From NCBI RefSeq assembly GCF_000709085.1, contig NZ_JFBD01000019.1, positions 1-64,000 on the forward strand: DNA of 64,000 nt, in the 5' to 3' direction. The notes beneath the pieces are model-generated. The model did not search any database and was not told the origin of the DNA. It saw only the letters and a program-made list of their open reading frames with translations. The position numbers and the translations under genes were made by a program. Source of the stretch: Virgibacillus alimentarius (GTDB taxonomy: Bacteria > Bacillota > Bacilli > Bacillales > Amphibacillaceae). Of this stretch, positions 53,463-63,414 are shown piece by piece (within the stretch, counting starts at the first letter, position 1; the number at the start of each line of letters is the position of its first letter).

Positions 53463-53675
53463 CTGCGTGTATGAAGATCAGACGTACACTAGGAAACAGT
53501 CTTTCTAATACGGTTATACCCGCAAGGAGAGTCAGAATTGTCTCAAATGATCCTAAGAACATTATCCAAGAACATCTCGGAGCGTCCAAGTGATTAACTT
53601 ATGATGCAGATGATTAACGCATGCATGAAAAGTAGCACAAACTGAGTTACCTAGAACGAAAGGTAGCGATCCACA
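53459..53675 (-). repeat. Truncated second copy of the IS110-like non-coding end
   Basis: On the minus strand this stretch aligns with 3464-3668: shared blocks are GGTAACTCAGTTTGTGC, CACTTGGACGCT, CTTAGGATCATTTG, GACAATTCT, TTGCGGG, AGACTGTTTCC and TTCATACACGCAG. It lacks the right half of the inverted repeat and any transposase. It is a relic of the same element family. Confidence 0.75.
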
Positions 53676-53911
53676 TTAGAATATTTTTTTAAAATCTATT
53701 CTCCTATTAAAATAGCCGGTTTTGAGTAGAAAGAGGCGGCGACTCAAATAGAGAACCAGCTTTTGTTGCTGTGCTAAAATCTTTGTAGTAAAGTAACTTT
53801 TTTCCAGAACTTCATCGTTCATTCTATGTAACACATGTTTCTGGTAGAAAGGACGTGAAATAATTTAACAAGTTTACCTTATTATCAAAACTTTCTTCAA
53901 GTAAACCTGAG

Positions 53912-55153
53912 CTAATCGATGCATTCGTTCATCTGCACCCTTACTTTCACCATAGAAACATAGATCAACAACGCCAACGTACTGCAGACAAAAATGACGA
54001 TTCCCATTGGCAAAGCTGTATCTTCCCCGGCGATTCCAACAAGCGGTGAAACAACAGCCCCACCGGCAAACGGAAGAATACCAAGAAACGCGGAAGCGCT
54101 CCCTGCTGATTCCCCTCGTCGCTGCATTCCGAGCGAAAAGGAAGTTGTCGATACCATCCCGACACTGGACACCACAAGAAACAATGCAACAAGTAACAGC
54201 CAAAACGATAAATTGAGAAGAACAACAACAAGCAATAAACAGCTTCCAATAATAGAAGTAATCGCCCCAGCTAATAGAAGTTTTGACTCGCTTACTTTAA
54301 CAGCAATTTTCCCTGTAATTTGAGCAGCCATAATAATTCCTAATCCATTTGCAGCAAATATAAGCGAGAATTGTTGCGGGGTAACCCCATAAATATTTTG
54401 CAGTACAAAAGGAGCACCCGCGATATAAGCAAACATACTCATCATGACAAACGACTGAGATAATGCAATCCCCATAAACACCCGGTCCTTTAGCAAATCG
54501 GTAAATGTCTTAAATACCGCTAGTACATTTCCATCCGATCTTTTTTCCACTGGCAATGTTTCAGGAAGCGTCAATAAAACGGCCAAAAACATCATAAATC
54601 CGATTGCCCCAAGGATAAAGAATACGACATGCCAAGAAACCCAGTTTAAGATAGCCCCGCCAAATATTGGAGCAAGAATAGGTGCCGCCCCGTTCACTAA
54701 GGCAAGTAAAGCGATAAACTGTGTTAAATCTTTTCCGGTATACATATCCCGTGCTGATGCCCGGGCAATGACTATTCCTGCAGCACCTGTTAAACCTTGA
54801 ATAAATCGTAAACCAACAAACACCCAAATCGAGGGACTGAATGCGCATAATGCAGATACTACTGAGTAAATAATCAATGTAATGACAAGCGGACGGCGCC
54901 TGCCCTGAATATCACTTAATGGCCCAAAAAGAAGCTGACCAACTGCAAGCCCCAGCAAACAGGACGTTAAGCTTAATTGAGCAAGGGAAGCGGTCGTCTC
55001 TAGATCCTCCGTTACAAGTGGAAGTGCCGGTAAATACATGTCCATCGATAAAGGGCCAAATGCAGTGAGTGAACCTAACACAAACACGATCCAGGCCTTT
55101 CGTAATTTACTAGATTTTGATTGTTGATCGAATTTATTTTCTGCGACATTCAT
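53912..55153 (-). CDS. Bcr/CflA-type multidrug MFS exporter
   Basis: The protein has about 413 residues with 12 transmembrane segments. The N-terminal FGPLSMDMYLPALP and the motif A variant GPLSDIQGRRRPL are typical of Bcr/CflA drug transporters; motif C is at ALVNGAAPILAPIFGG. It is a proton-coupled exporter in the plasma membrane. The start is taken at 55153, with AAAGGA 12 bases upstream; an ATG ten codons earlier lacks a site. It diverges from ung. Confidence 0.88.
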   Translation of the reverse strand: MNVAENKFDQQSKSSKLRKAWIVFVLGSLTAFGPLSMDMYLPALPLVTEDLETTASLAQLSLTSCLLGLAVGQLLFGPLSDIQGRRRPLVITLIIYSVVSALCAFSPSIWVFVGLRFIQGLTGAAGIVIARASARDMYTGKDLTQFIALLALVNGAAPILAPIFGGAILNWVSWHVVFFILGAIGFMMFLAVLLTLPETLPVEKRSDGNVLAVFKTFTDLLKDRVFMGIALSQSFVMMSMFAYIAGAPFVLQNIYGVTPQQFSLIFAANGLGIIMAAQITGKIAVKVSESKLLLAGAITSIIGSCLLLVVVLLNLSFWLLLVALFLVVSSVGMVSTTSFSLGMQRRGESAGSASAFLGILPFAGGAVVSPLVGIAGEDTALPMGIVIFVCSTLALLIYVSMVKVRVQMNECID

Positions 55154-55294
55154 AAATGGCCCATTCCTTTCAATATTTAACATCGTTTGCTTCTAACCAT
55201 AACATATTTTTAGCGTTCCTCCCTTCTCTAGCATTCTAGTTCAAAAAAAATATGATATAATCAGCATGGATTAGCTAGAAAAAAGGATGATACA

Positions 55295-55969
55295 ATGAGC
55301 AAACAAATGTTAAAGAATGATTGGGAACCTCTTTTAAACGAGGAATTTACGAAAGATTATTATGTAAATTTAAGAGAATTTTTGAAAAGAGAATATGCAA
55401 ATCAAACAATTTACCCGCCTATGGATGCTATTTTTAACGCCCTTCATTACACACCTTTTCATCAGGTGAAAGTGGTGATTTTAGGACAGGATCCATATCA
55501 TGGTCCAAACCAGGCACATGGGCTTAGTTTCTCTGTTCAACCGACCGTAAAACAGCCGCCGTCTTTACGAAATATATTCAAAGAATTACAAGATGACGTA
55601 GGCTGTACACCACCCGATCACGGCTATTTGGTTGAATGGGCAAAGCAGGGAGTCCTTCTTTTAAATACCGTGTTAACCGTTCGGCAAGGCCAAGCGCATT
55701 CCCACCGAGGAATGGGCTGGGAAAACTTTACGGACCGTGTGATTCAGCAGATCAATCATAAAGAGAAACCAGTCGTTTATATTTTATGGGGAAGAGCTGC
55801 CCAAAGCAAAGAGAAACTAATCGATACATCCAAACATTATATTATCCGATCCCCGCATCCAAGTCCTTTCTCAGCTTATAAAGGTTTTTTTGGCAGCAAA
55901 CCTTTTTCAACCACAAATGCAATACTAAAACAAACCAACCAGGAGGAAATCAACTGGGGATTATTTTAA
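55295..55969 (+). CDS. ung: Uracil-DNA glycosylase
   Basis: The 224-residue family 1 UDG removes uracil from DNA. Motifs are intact: [18 protein letters not shown] (catalytic Asp and Tyr), [17 protein letters not shown] (Asn) and the Leu-loop [22 protein letters not shown] lies before the ATG. Monocistronic with a terminator. Confidence 0.97.
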   Translation: MSKQMLKNDWEPLLNEEFTKDYYVNLREFLKREYANQTIYPPMDAIFNALHYTPFHQVKVVILGQDPYHGPNQAHGLSFSVQPTVKQPPSLRNIFKELQDDVGCTPPDHGYLVEWAKQGVLLLNTVLTVRQGQAHSHRGMGWENFTDRVIQQINHKEKPVVYILWGRAAQSKEKLIDTSKHYIIRSPHPSPFSAYKGFFGSKPFSTTNAILKQTNQEEINWGLF

Positions 55970-55981
55970 GGGGATAAATGG

Positions 55982-56021
55982 AAAAGTGCCGATCCTCTAT
56001 CAAAGAACATCGGCACTTTTT
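55982..56021. terminator. Bidirectional terminator between ung and fmdB
   Basis: A 12-bp stem AAAAGTGCCGAT/ATCGGCACTTTT with a loop CCTCTATCAAAGAAC is followed by T residues on both strands. The loop sequence is shared with the hairpin at 57703. Confidence 0.9.
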
Positions 56022-56028
56022 CATTTAC

Positions 56029-56301
56029 TTATGAATGTCCGGCTTGCCAAGGTCTGGCAGCATTTGGTCTTTTCTTCCTATTTTGAGGCATATCTTCTCG
56101 CTTTACTATTTTCGGTTCCATTCCGCTTTCGATTCTATTTTTCACTCGACTATCCAATCGAAATGTAATCGGTGGTTTGAACAATCGCTTTGATAAAGTA
56201 TTACAGTCTGGGCAGTATGCTTCCCGTTTATTCCCACGCATCCCCTGATACCATAATGTGAATTCCCCGCACTTCACACATCGAAATGTATAATTTGCCA
56301 T
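56029..56301 (-). CDS. fmdB: FmdB-type zinc ribbon protein
   Basis: The 90-residue protein has an N-terminal zinc ribbon, FRCVKCGEF then AYCPDCNTLSKRLFKPP (CxxC-x20-CxxC), and a basic C-terminus (NRKKRPNAARPW). It matches the FmdB family found next to formamidase genes, where a regulatory role has been proposed. The ATG follows GGAGG and lies 17 bases after the formamidase stop. Confidence 0.82.
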   Translation of the reverse strand: MANYTFRCVKCGEFTLWYQGMRGNKREAYCPDCNTLSKRLFKPPITFRLDSRVKNRIESGMEPKIVKREDMPQNRKKRPNAARPWQAGHS

Positions 56302-56317
56302 TCTTTATACCTCCATA

Positions 56318-57496
56318 TTACGTAGGCAATATATTTTTCTCAAAAATATCTTTTGGTAGAGCAATGGTACAACAAGAATTTGGTATATCCACTACCCCAG
56401 CTAAATGGCCTTGTACAGGGGCAGAACCAAGCAGCATATATGCTTGTTCTCCTGTAAATCCATGTGATTTCAAAAATTCAATCGCATTTAAACAAGCATT
56501 TCTGTAAGCAACGTTCGCATCAAGGTATGTTTGTTTACCGGAGAATTCATTAACGGAAACCCCTTCAAATACGATAAACTCATTATAGTGTGGCATAACA
56601 GGCCCTGGTTTGAAGGCAGGATTTTTCTTAATTTGATATTTTTCCATTCCACCTTTAATCACATCAACCCTTAAATCAATCCAACCCGGCATCTCAATTC
56701 CACCACAAAAAGTTATTTCCCCGTCACCCTGGGAGAAGTGTAAATCGCCAACAGAAAGCTTCGCACCATCTACAAATACTGGAAAGAAAGACCTTGATCC
56801 TTTTGATAATTCCTTAATATCACAATTTCCACCGTTTTCCCTTGGAGGAACCGTTCGTGCCCCCTCTCTAGCCACTCGATCAAAGTCTTCTCCCTTTAAA
56901 CCACCAAGAACAGCATTCTCTTTGGTAGGAAGATTTGCTAAAGGTGGTACACGATTGGGGTTTGAATCAACTAATTCCTGCTCACGTCTATTCCACTCAT
57001 CAAGCATTTCTTGTGAAGGAGCTACACCAATAAGTCCAGGATGAATCAGCCCAGCAAATTTTACATTTGGAACATGTCTTGAAGTCGCGTAAATACCATT
57101 GAAATCCCATATAGACTTGGCTGCTTGTGGATAATGATCTGTTAAAAAGCTACCGCCATTTTCTTTTGCGAAAATTCCATTAAATCCCCATTCATGTGCA
57201 CGAAATGTTCCAATATCCAAAATATCTACAACAAGTAAATCGCCTGGCTCTACTCCATTAACATATACTGGCCCACTAAGTACATGTACACGAGTTAAGT
57301 CTACATCGCGTATGTCAGAGGGATCATCGTTATTACCAATTTGTCCATCTGTCCAATCAAGACATTCCATCCGAAATGACTCACCTGGATCGACCGAAAA
57401 AGCGGCTGGAATATCTGGATGCCAACGATTATGCCCCACTACCTCCTGCTCGTCCATTTTCTTGTTCAAGTCCACTTTAAATAATTTTTTTGGCAA
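56318..57496 (-). CDS. fmdA: Formamidase / acetamidase
   Basis: The 392-residue enzyme of the FmdA/AmdA family hydrolyses formamide (or acetamide) to formate and ammonia. The blocks HNRWHPDIPAAFSVDPGESF, VHVLSGPVYVNGVEPGDLL, FAGLIHPGLIGVAP, PRENGGNCDIKELSKGS, VGDLHFSQGDGEI and AYMLLGSAPVQGHLAGVVD are characteristic. The start is TTG with AAGGAG 8 bases upstream. It forms an operon with fmdB. It would process formamide released from N-heterocycle breakdown, linking it in idea to the BMC locus (inference). Confidence 0.92.
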   Translation of the reverse strand: MPKKLFKVDLNKKMDEQEVVGHNRWHPDIPAAFSVDPGESFRMECLDWTDGQIGNNDDPSDIRDVDLTRVHVLSGPVYVNGVEPGDLLVVDILDIGTFRAHEWGFNGIFAKENGGSFLTDHYPQAAKSIWDFNGIYATSRHVPNVKFAGLIHPGLIGVAPSQEMLDEWNRREQELVDSNPNRVPPLANLPTKENAVLGGLKGEDFDRVAREGARTVPPRENGGNCDIKELSKGSRSFFPVFVDGAKLSVGDLHFSQGDGEITFCGGIEMPGWIDLRVDVIKGGMEKYQIKKNPAFKPGPVMPHYNEFIVFEGVSVNEFSGKQTYLDANVAYRNACLNAIEFLKSHGFTGEQAYMLLGSAPVQGHLAGVVDIPNSCCTIALPKDIFEKNILPT

Positions 57497-57702
57497 TTCC
57501 CCATCTCCTTCAACATTATTTATTCGAAATTTGTATGAAGATCATAGATGAATTAATCTCGTACTATTAAACAAACTTAATACATTCATAGGATATGATC
57601 ATTCCGGGGGAATCATGCCCAAAATGGTTAAAAAACTATTCGTTTTCGATGACTTAAGATCTATTTCATTTCGAAAAAATGATGATTTACTAGATGAAAC
57701 TC

Positions 57703-57743
57703 AAAAAGCGCCGATCCTCTATCAAAGAATATTGACGCTTTTT
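57703..57743 (-). terminator. Terminator after the GlcD-type oxidase gene
   Basis: The stem AAAAAGCGTC-AATATT/GAT-GGCGCTTTTT on the minus strand shares the internal CGATCCTCTATCAAAGAA with the terminator at 55982. A T-run closes it. Confidence 0.8.
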
Positions 57744-57776
57744 ATTATTTAAACGTTACATGTTGACCGCTTTATA

Positions 57777-59132
57777 TCACTCAAACATCTTCCCCGGATT
57801 TAATATTCCCTCCGGATCTAGCATTTGCTTCATATTTTTCATAACCTCTACCGCTTCCCCATGTTCAGCTTTTTGAAATTTCATCTTCCCAAGACCTACA
57901 CCATGTTCTCCCGTGCATGTGCCGCCAACTTCTATTGCTCGCATCGCTAGAGCGTCATTTGTGTACATTGCCCGTTCCTGCTCTCCTTCTACCTTGGGGT
58001 TAAATAGGACAATCGTATGAAAATTACCATCCCCAATATGTCCTAAAACACCTCCTGTTAAGCCGCTTTCTTCAATCAACTCACGCGCATAACTAACTAA
58101 TTCCGGAAGACGTGATATGGGAACACAAACATCTGCACCAGTATCACGCATTCCTTTTACATGTGTAAAAGCATAGGAGAGTTCATGACGTGTTCGCCAA
58201 ACTTCTTTCTGCTTAGCAGGGTCCGTAGCCACTTCCCAATCCCTACACCCAAGGTCATGTAATAATTCTTTCGCCAAAACTGATTCTTCTTCCACTGCTG
58301 CTTTCATCCCGGCAAATTCAAAAAATAATGTATGATGGACCGGATAGTCATAGGCCCCATAAGCATTTACCTGTGCAATACTTGTTGCATCGACGAGTTC
58401 CATCCGCATAACCGAAATACCGCTAAGTAATATCGTTTGAGCTGCGGCGGCACAAGTTTCTATATCATCAAAGGTACATCTAGCCATCAGTGTATGTTCC
58501 GGTATCCCGTGTAACTTCAAAGTCACTTCCGTAATGATGCCTAATGTACCTTCTGATCCGGTAAATAGACCTGTTAAATTGTAGCCGGATGATGACTTTT
58601 TAGCACGCGTTCCCGTATGAATCACCTTTCCATCTGCTAAAACGACTTCCAAGTCAAGCGTTTGATCCCGCATCGCACCATAGCGCACTGCTGTTGTTCC
58701 ACTGGCATTCGTTGCTGCCATTCCGCCAATCGTCGCATCTGCCCCAGGATCGACAGGAAAAATGAGCCCATGACGATTGACTATTTTATTTAAACTTTTC
58801 CTTGTCAGACCCGGCTGTACCGTGATGGTCATATCTTCAGGTGAAAAGTCAACGACCTTATTCATCTTCTCAAAATGAATGACAATCCCTCGCTGAATGG
58901 GAATAGCTTGTCCCTCAAGACCTGACCCAGCGCCAAAAGACGTAACTGGAACATGGTACGTGCGTGCGATTTCTAAAATTTTCTCAATATCTTCCCGTGA
59001 TTCCGGAAAACAGACAACTTCCGGTTCTACAGCTTGATGCGGCGACTCATCGTGACTGCACGCAAATAATGCTGTTTCATTTTGACTAACCTTTTCATTG
59101 CCGAGTTGATCTTTCAGCATATGAATAAACAT
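57777..59132 (-). CDS. FAD-linked oxidase, GlcD / D-lactate dehydrogenase type
   Basis: The 451-residue flavoenzyme has a PCMH-type FAD domain (VPVTSFGAGSGLEGQAIPIQ; FPVDPGADATIGGMAATNAS; LTGLFTGSEGTLGIITEVTL) and the C-terminal FAD-oxidase domain with HIGDGNFHTIV and CTGEHGVGLGK. It oxidises 2-hydroxyacids such as glycolate or D-lactate to 2-oxoacids. Downstream of a YjiH-type permease on the same strand, it may act on an imported or transamination-derived compound. Which hydroxyacid is not determinable. Confidence 0.88.
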   Translation of the reverse strand: MFIHMLKDQLGNEKVSQNETALFACSHDESPHQAVEPEVVCFPESREDIEKILEIARTYHVPVTSFGAGSGLEGQAIPIQRGIVIHFEKMNKVVDFSPEDMTITVQPGLTRKSLNKIVNRHGLIFPVDPGADATIGGMAATNASGTTAVRYGAMRDQTLDLEVVLADGKVIHTGTRAKKSSSGYNLTGLFTGSEGTLGIITEVTLKLHGIPEHTLMARCTFDDIETCAAAAQTILLSGISVMRMELVDATSIAQVNAYGAYDYPVHHTLFFEFAGMKAAVEEESVLAKELLHDLGCRDWEVATDPAKQKEVWRTRHELSYAFTHVKGMRDTGADVCVPISRLPELVSYARELIEESGLTGGVLGHIGDGNFHTIVLFNPKVEGEQERAMYTNDALAMRAIEVGGTCTGEHGVGLGKMKFQKAEHGEAVEVMKNMKQMLDPEGILNPGKMFE

Positions 59133-59174
59133 CTGAGCACCACTTCCTGAATATTTTTACTTTTATGTTTGCAC

Positions 59175-60545
59175 TTAAAATATCATATGAGCAATCAATG
59201 CAATAATAGGTAATGAGATGAATGTACGTTCCATAAAAACAAGAAATAAACGTCCAATACCGACTGGGATTTTGGAGATGATCAGCAATGTTCCCATTTC
59301 CGTTAAATAAATAATTTGTACAAGTGATAATGCAGCAACAACAAATCTCGTCATCTCCGCTTCAATGCCAGATGCTAAAACAGCCGGGATAAACATATCA
59401 ATAAAACCAACGATCGTAGCCGGGGCAGCTTGAACTGCTTCCGGTATTTGCAGTATGTTTAACAGGAGCACCATAGGCTTTGAAATTATTTCAAAAAACG
59501 GCGTAAACTCCGCTATAATTAAAGCTACTGTTCCAATTGCCATTACTTGGGGGATGAGAACAAAAGCAATACCTAAGAATACTTCACTTCCCTGTTTCAT
59601 TTGATCTTTAAACGAACCAGCTTTTTTAGCCCGCTCTATCGCCTGAATCAGGCCCCATTTCATTTTTGATATCCCTTTTGGAACAGATTCCGTATAATCA
59701 TTCTCTGTATAGTACGTATCAGGTATTCTAGATAATGGTGGTATTCTTGGAATAATCACGGCACTTACCACACCTGCAATACAGATCGTTAAGTATAGTA
59801 CTGGAAACATATGATCAATATCCAGCATCCCTGCAATGACAAGACAGAACGGGAGGGATACAGTGGAGAAGCAGGTTGCAATGGCTGCTGCTTCCCGCCC
59901 CGTGTAAAATCCAGCTTGATATTGTTCCCGTGTTAAAACAACTCCAACATTTACGTTTCCTACCCAAGATGCCAGTAAATCAATGGCTGAACGCCCTGGT
60001 AATGTAAAGAGAGGTTTAATGACTCCGCGAAGCATGGTTCCAACAAATTCCATCACCCCAAAATTAATCAGATATGGCATTAAAAAGGATGCAACGAAAA
60101 ACCACACAATTAAGGTCGTCAATAAATCAAACATCACTTGTCCGGTCACTTCTGATTTAAATACTTCCCAGCCAAACTGATGAAAAGTCATAAACGCAAA
60201 TAGGGTCCCCAACACTCTAGTAATGGTCCAAAATATCGAAACATGAAATAGAGAGTTAAATAGAGGCGAATGCACTATAAATTTCGGCTTAAATATAGCT
60301 GCAATCACGGTAAACATCGTTGAAATCAACATCACGTACGTAATGATCGCAGGAAGAGCACCTGATAAAGCATCGATCACAAATTCGGTTACTACCCCTA
60401 ACGGAATATTAAACGTATCCCCATCATAGATGGGAAATAGGAAAATAAATACTCCGAATAAAGAAGGAATTAAAAATCTGAGCAAACCTTTTTTATCCAC
60501 GCTATCCTTTTCTTCATAAGATTCCTCTCTTTGCTGGCTCTCCAT
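59175..60545 (-). CDS. YjiH family membrane protein (nucleoside-gate type)
   Basis: The 456-residue protein has about ten transmembrane segments. YjiH family blocks are LIPSLFGVFIFLFPIYDGDT, SWVGNVNVGVVLTREQYQAG and GREAAAIATCFSTVSLPFC. Probably a transporter; the substrate is unknown. It is in a row with an aminotransferase gene upstream and an oxidase gene downstream, suggesting uptake of an amino-compound degraded by them. GGGGGG precedes the ATG. Confidence 0.85.
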   Translation of the reverse strand: MESQQREESYEEKDSVDKKGLLRFLIPSLFGVFIFLFPIYDGDTFNIPLGVVTEFVIDALSGALPAIITYVMLISTMFTVIAAIFKPKFIVHSPLFNSLFHVSIFWTITRVLGTLFAFMTFHQFGWEVFKSEVTGQVMFDLLTTLIVWFFVASFLMPYLINFGVMEFVGTMLRGVIKPLFTLPGRSAIDLLASWVGNVNVGVVLTREQYQAGFYTGREAAAIATCFSTVSLPFCLVIAGMLDIDHMFPVLYLTICIAGVVSAVIIPRIPPLSRIPDTYYTENDYTESVPKGISKMKWGLIQAIERAKKAGSFKDQMKQGSEVFLGIAFVLIPQVMAIGTVALIIAEFTPFFEIISKPMVLLLNILQIPEAVQAAPATIVGFIDMFIPAVLASGIEAEMTRFVVAALSLVQIIYLTEMGTLLIISKIPVGIGRLFLVFMERTFISLPIIALIAHMIF

Positions 60546-60579
60546 GAATCAATCCCCCCTTTTTTAAAAAATGGCAAAT

Positions 60580-61884
60580 TTACAATGACTCCAATACTTC
60601 TTCAAGCACATCTAGTCCCCGGTCCATTTGTTCTTTGGTAATAACAAGCGGTGGAATCATTCGGATTACTTCACCTGCGTTTCCACAAATATAAAATAGA
60701 ACGCCTTTTTCCAAGCATTCATTTAATACCTTCATCACAGCGTCACCATCCGGATTTCCTGTTTCCGGATTTCGAAGTTCGATACCAATCATTAAGCCAA
60801 CACCGCGAACATCTGCAATAACCGGATAATTTTCCTTCATTTGCTGTAGTCTCTCGAGGGCATACGCTCCTATGTTCGTCGCATTTTCAAGAAGATTTTC
60901 TTCCTTGATCACATTTAGAGATGCTCTTGCAGCTGCACAAGCGATCGGATTACCGCCAAATGTTGTCGCATGCGCACCAAGTGGCCACTTTTCCATTAAT
61001 TCTTTCGAAGCTACTGTTGCACCAAGTGGCAGTCCAGCTGCAATTCCTTTTGCAATTGCCATAATATCAGGTGTTACATCAAAGGTGTGTGAAGCAAACC
61101 AATTTCCAGTACGGCCAAATCCGGTTTGTACCTCATCAAAAATAAGCAATATGCCATGACGATCACAGATTTCCCTGATTTTCTTCAGCCATGCTTTCGG
61201 TGGAATAATATATCCGCCTTCACCAAGAACAGGCTCTAAAATCATACAAGCAACTTCTTCTGGATCCACTTGATGTTTAAATAACGTCTCCGCTTCCTTC
61301 TCTAATTTTTCCGGAAAATAAACTTCTGGATCCACTCCGTCTGGACATTCTTCTGGGTGTGCATAAGGGAGTTGATACGTCAGCCATGCAGGTTGCTGGT
61401 ATTTCCGGTACTTACTTTTTGATGTGGAAACGCTAAGTGCACCGATAGTACGTCCGTGAAAACAGCCGGTAAAAGAAATAACATAAGGGCGCTTTGTCAC
61501 ATGTTTTGCTAGTTTTAATGCTCCTTCAATGGCTTCTGTACCACTATTTCCAAAGAAAAAGTTATCGAGTTTTCCAGGAAGTACCGCTTGAAGTTCCTCT
61601 GCTAACTTTAAAATAGGTTCATAGATAATGACACCTGAAGGACCATGAACTAAATGATCCGCACTATCTTTAATTGCTTGTACTACTTTAGGGTGCCTAT
61701 GACCGACATTTTCCACTGCTATCCCTGATGTGAAATCAAGGTATTCCTTGCCATCTGTTCCATAGTAATAACATCCTTCTGCCTTGACTACCGGTAGATT
61801 CGGATGATCCTTTGCCATCCCCGGTGCAAGGAAATTACCAATTGAATCTACTAATGCTTCCCAGTTTTTTTGTTTTTGTTCCAT
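60580..61884 (-). CDS. Class III PLP aminotransferase (4-aminobutyrate type)
   Basis: The 434-residue enzyme has [20 protein letters not shown], the PLP phosphate loop [43 protein letters not shown] with the PLP aspartate, and the Schiff-base lysine in [16 protein letters not shown]. GabT/ornithine-type enzymes transfer an omega-amino group from GABA, beta-alanine or similar to 2-oxoglutarate. The start ATG at 61884 lies nine bases after AGGAGG. It overlaps in function with the regulator encoded just upstream, which likely controls it. Confidence 0.9.
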   Translation of the reverse strand: MEQKQKNWEALVDSIGNFLAPGMAKDHPNLPVVKAEGCYYYGTDGKEYLDFTSGIAVENVGHRHPKVVQAIKDSADHLVHGPSGVIIYEPILKLAEELQAVLPGKLDNFFFGNSGTEAIEGALKLAKHVTKRPYVISFTGCFHGRTIGALSVSTSKSKYRKYQQPAWLTYQLPYAHPEECPDGVDPEVYFPEKLEKEAETLFKHQVDPEEVACMILEPVLGEGGYIIPPKAWLKKIREICDRHGILLIFDEVQTGFGRTGNWFASHTFDVTPDIMAIAKGIAAGLPLGATVASKELMEKWPLGAHATTFGGNPIACAAARASLNVIKEENLLENATNIGAYALERLQQMKENYPVIADVRGVGLMIGIELRNPETGNPDGDAVMKVLNECLEKGVLFYICGNAGEVIRMIPPLVITKEQMDRGLDVLEEVLESL

Positions 61885-61901
61885 CTTCTCCATCCTCCTG
61901 A

Positions 61902-63233
61902 TCAATCAAAATACTTTTTGAGTTTTCTTACTACCGACGCTTGACTAATTCCCAGATAATCCGCCATTTCCGTTGTTGTTTTATATTGCTTTTGTGCTTT
62001 CAGCAAAACTTCCTTTTCCACTTTTTCCAAAATTGCGGGTAAAGGATGTCCTTCCATTTCAATCGAATCAATCCCCACATGCTGCTGTATATATTCCGCG
62101 GGTAAATCATCCTCCGTTATCATGGCTAATTCGCTTTGAACGACTAAACGCTCCATCAGATTCTTAACTTCCATAAAATTTCTTTCCCATCGCATATAAA
62201 GCAACGAATGGAATAATGGATCGGATAGTTTTTTATTTTGTTGGTACATCCCGTTATACTTTTCAAGATAGATTTCAAACGCCTTCCTTAAATCTTCCGG
62301 TCGTTCCCTAAGTGGCAAAACGTGAATAGGCACGACATGTAAATAATAAAATAAATCTTCCCGAAACTGTTTGGCTGCCATTAAATCCTCCAACGATTGT
62401 TCTGCTGCAGTAATTATTCTGAAGTTTCCATTTGTCCGCTGCAACTCCTTTAATAAAGTTGTCTGAGAAGCTAATGATAACTCGTCTATTCCTTGTAAAT
62501 ATAAGGTACCCGACTGGGCCATCTGCAGAAATCCAATTTTCTTTGTTCCCTCCGCGTCCAGTCCGCCAATGAGTTCCCTCTTAAAAAGAGCATCTGGTAT
62601 AATACCGCAATCAACGGTGACAAATGGACCGGCCTTTTTTGTACTTTGTTTGTGAATAATTTTTGCAAGTGCTGTTTTTCCTACACCGCTTTCCCCCTCA
62701 AGAACGACTGATACTTGCAGCGGAGCGATTTTATCAATCATTTTTAAAATTTGTTTCATTGATTTACTCTCGCAAATAAAACCTTCTACATGTAAACTTT
62801 CCTTCCGCAGTAAAGCAAGTTCTTCCTTTACAGTTGACATTTCATCCTCGAATTCAGCTAAATATTCCTGCATTAAACGTAATTCTGATACGTCATAGGA
62901 ATAACTGATCACAAACTCGACTTCCTGGAATTCATTAAACAATGGAATCCCGGTAATAAGTACCTTTCGATTATTAGAGGCGATTTGCACAATGGCTACC
63001 TTCTTTTTCTGCTTCAGAACAAGAGGTGTAATCGCAGGGGTGAAAATGCCCTTTGATTCTAATTCATAGACGGATTGTCCGAGCAATTCTTCCGCTGACA
63101 AATCATAATATAGCCCGCTTTTACGTGTTACCTTTATAATCGTTCCGTCGCGTTTGGTAACAATAATATCCTCGTCATAGGACTCAATGATTTCTTCTTC
63201 TGAATTAGGTAATAGATATAAGCTTTGCAACAA
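61902..63233 (-). CDS. PAS/AAA+ regulator of sigma-54 activator type, degenerate
   Basis: This is a 443-residue protein. Residues 15-135 form a PAS-like sensor ([20 protein letters not shown]), then a coiled coil, an AAA+ domain from about 150 (Walker [15 protein letters not shown]) and a C-terminal Fis-type HTH ([19 protein letters not shown]). The GAFTGA loop needed to contact sigma-54 is absent ([16 protein letters not shown]), and the Walker B DE is replaced ([12 protein letters not shown]). It is therefore likely a TyrR-like regulator of sigma-A promoters with weak or no ATPase activity. Its stop lies just before the aminotransferase gene, its probable target. Confidence 0.85.
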   Translation of the reverse strand: MLQSLYLLPNSEEEIIESYDEDIIVTKRDGTIIKVTRKSGLYYDLSAEELLGQSVYELESKGIFTPAITPLVLKQKKKVAIVQIASNNRKVLITGIPLFNEFQEVEFVISYSYDVSELRLMQEYLAEFEDEMSTVKEELALLRKESLHVEGFICESKSMKQILKMIDKIAPLQVSVVLEGESGVGKTALAKIIHKQSTKKAGPFVTVDCGIIPDALFKRELIGGLDAEGTKKIGFLQMAQSGTLYLQGIDELSLASQTTLLKELQRTNGNFRIITAAEQSLEDLMAAKQFREDLFYYLHVVPIHVLPLRERPEDLRKAFEIYLEKYNGMYQQNKKLSDPLFHSLLYMRWERNFMEVKNLMERLVVQSELAMITEDDLPAEYIQQHVGIDSIEMEGHPLPAILEKVEKEVLLKAQKQYKTTTEMADYLGISQASVVRKLKKYFD

Positions 63234-63414
63234 ATCACCTCCTAATTATTTAGAAATGCATAATTATGTAATGTTGTATAATAATTATACATAACTGAAT
63301 ATTCAAATGCAATATTGTTTCCTATCTTCTGTTTTTTTATCTTATTAGTGCGCAAAAAAATACGACGCATTCTCCTAAATGGCGCCGTATCCTTATTATT
63401 ATAAAATTGATTGA
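63234..63414. other. Intergenic region before the regulator
   Basis: This AT-rich gap contains an inverted-repeat-like stretch ATAATTATGTAATG/ATAATTATACATAA (63262-63295) near the expected promoter of the regulator gene, perhaps its operator. No gene is seen. Confidence 0.35.

Noticed and set aside
53442..53675. Riboswitch or structured RNA after the HAD gene
   Set aside because: The stretch aligns with the IS110-like end at 3.5 kb and is better explained as a repeat relic.
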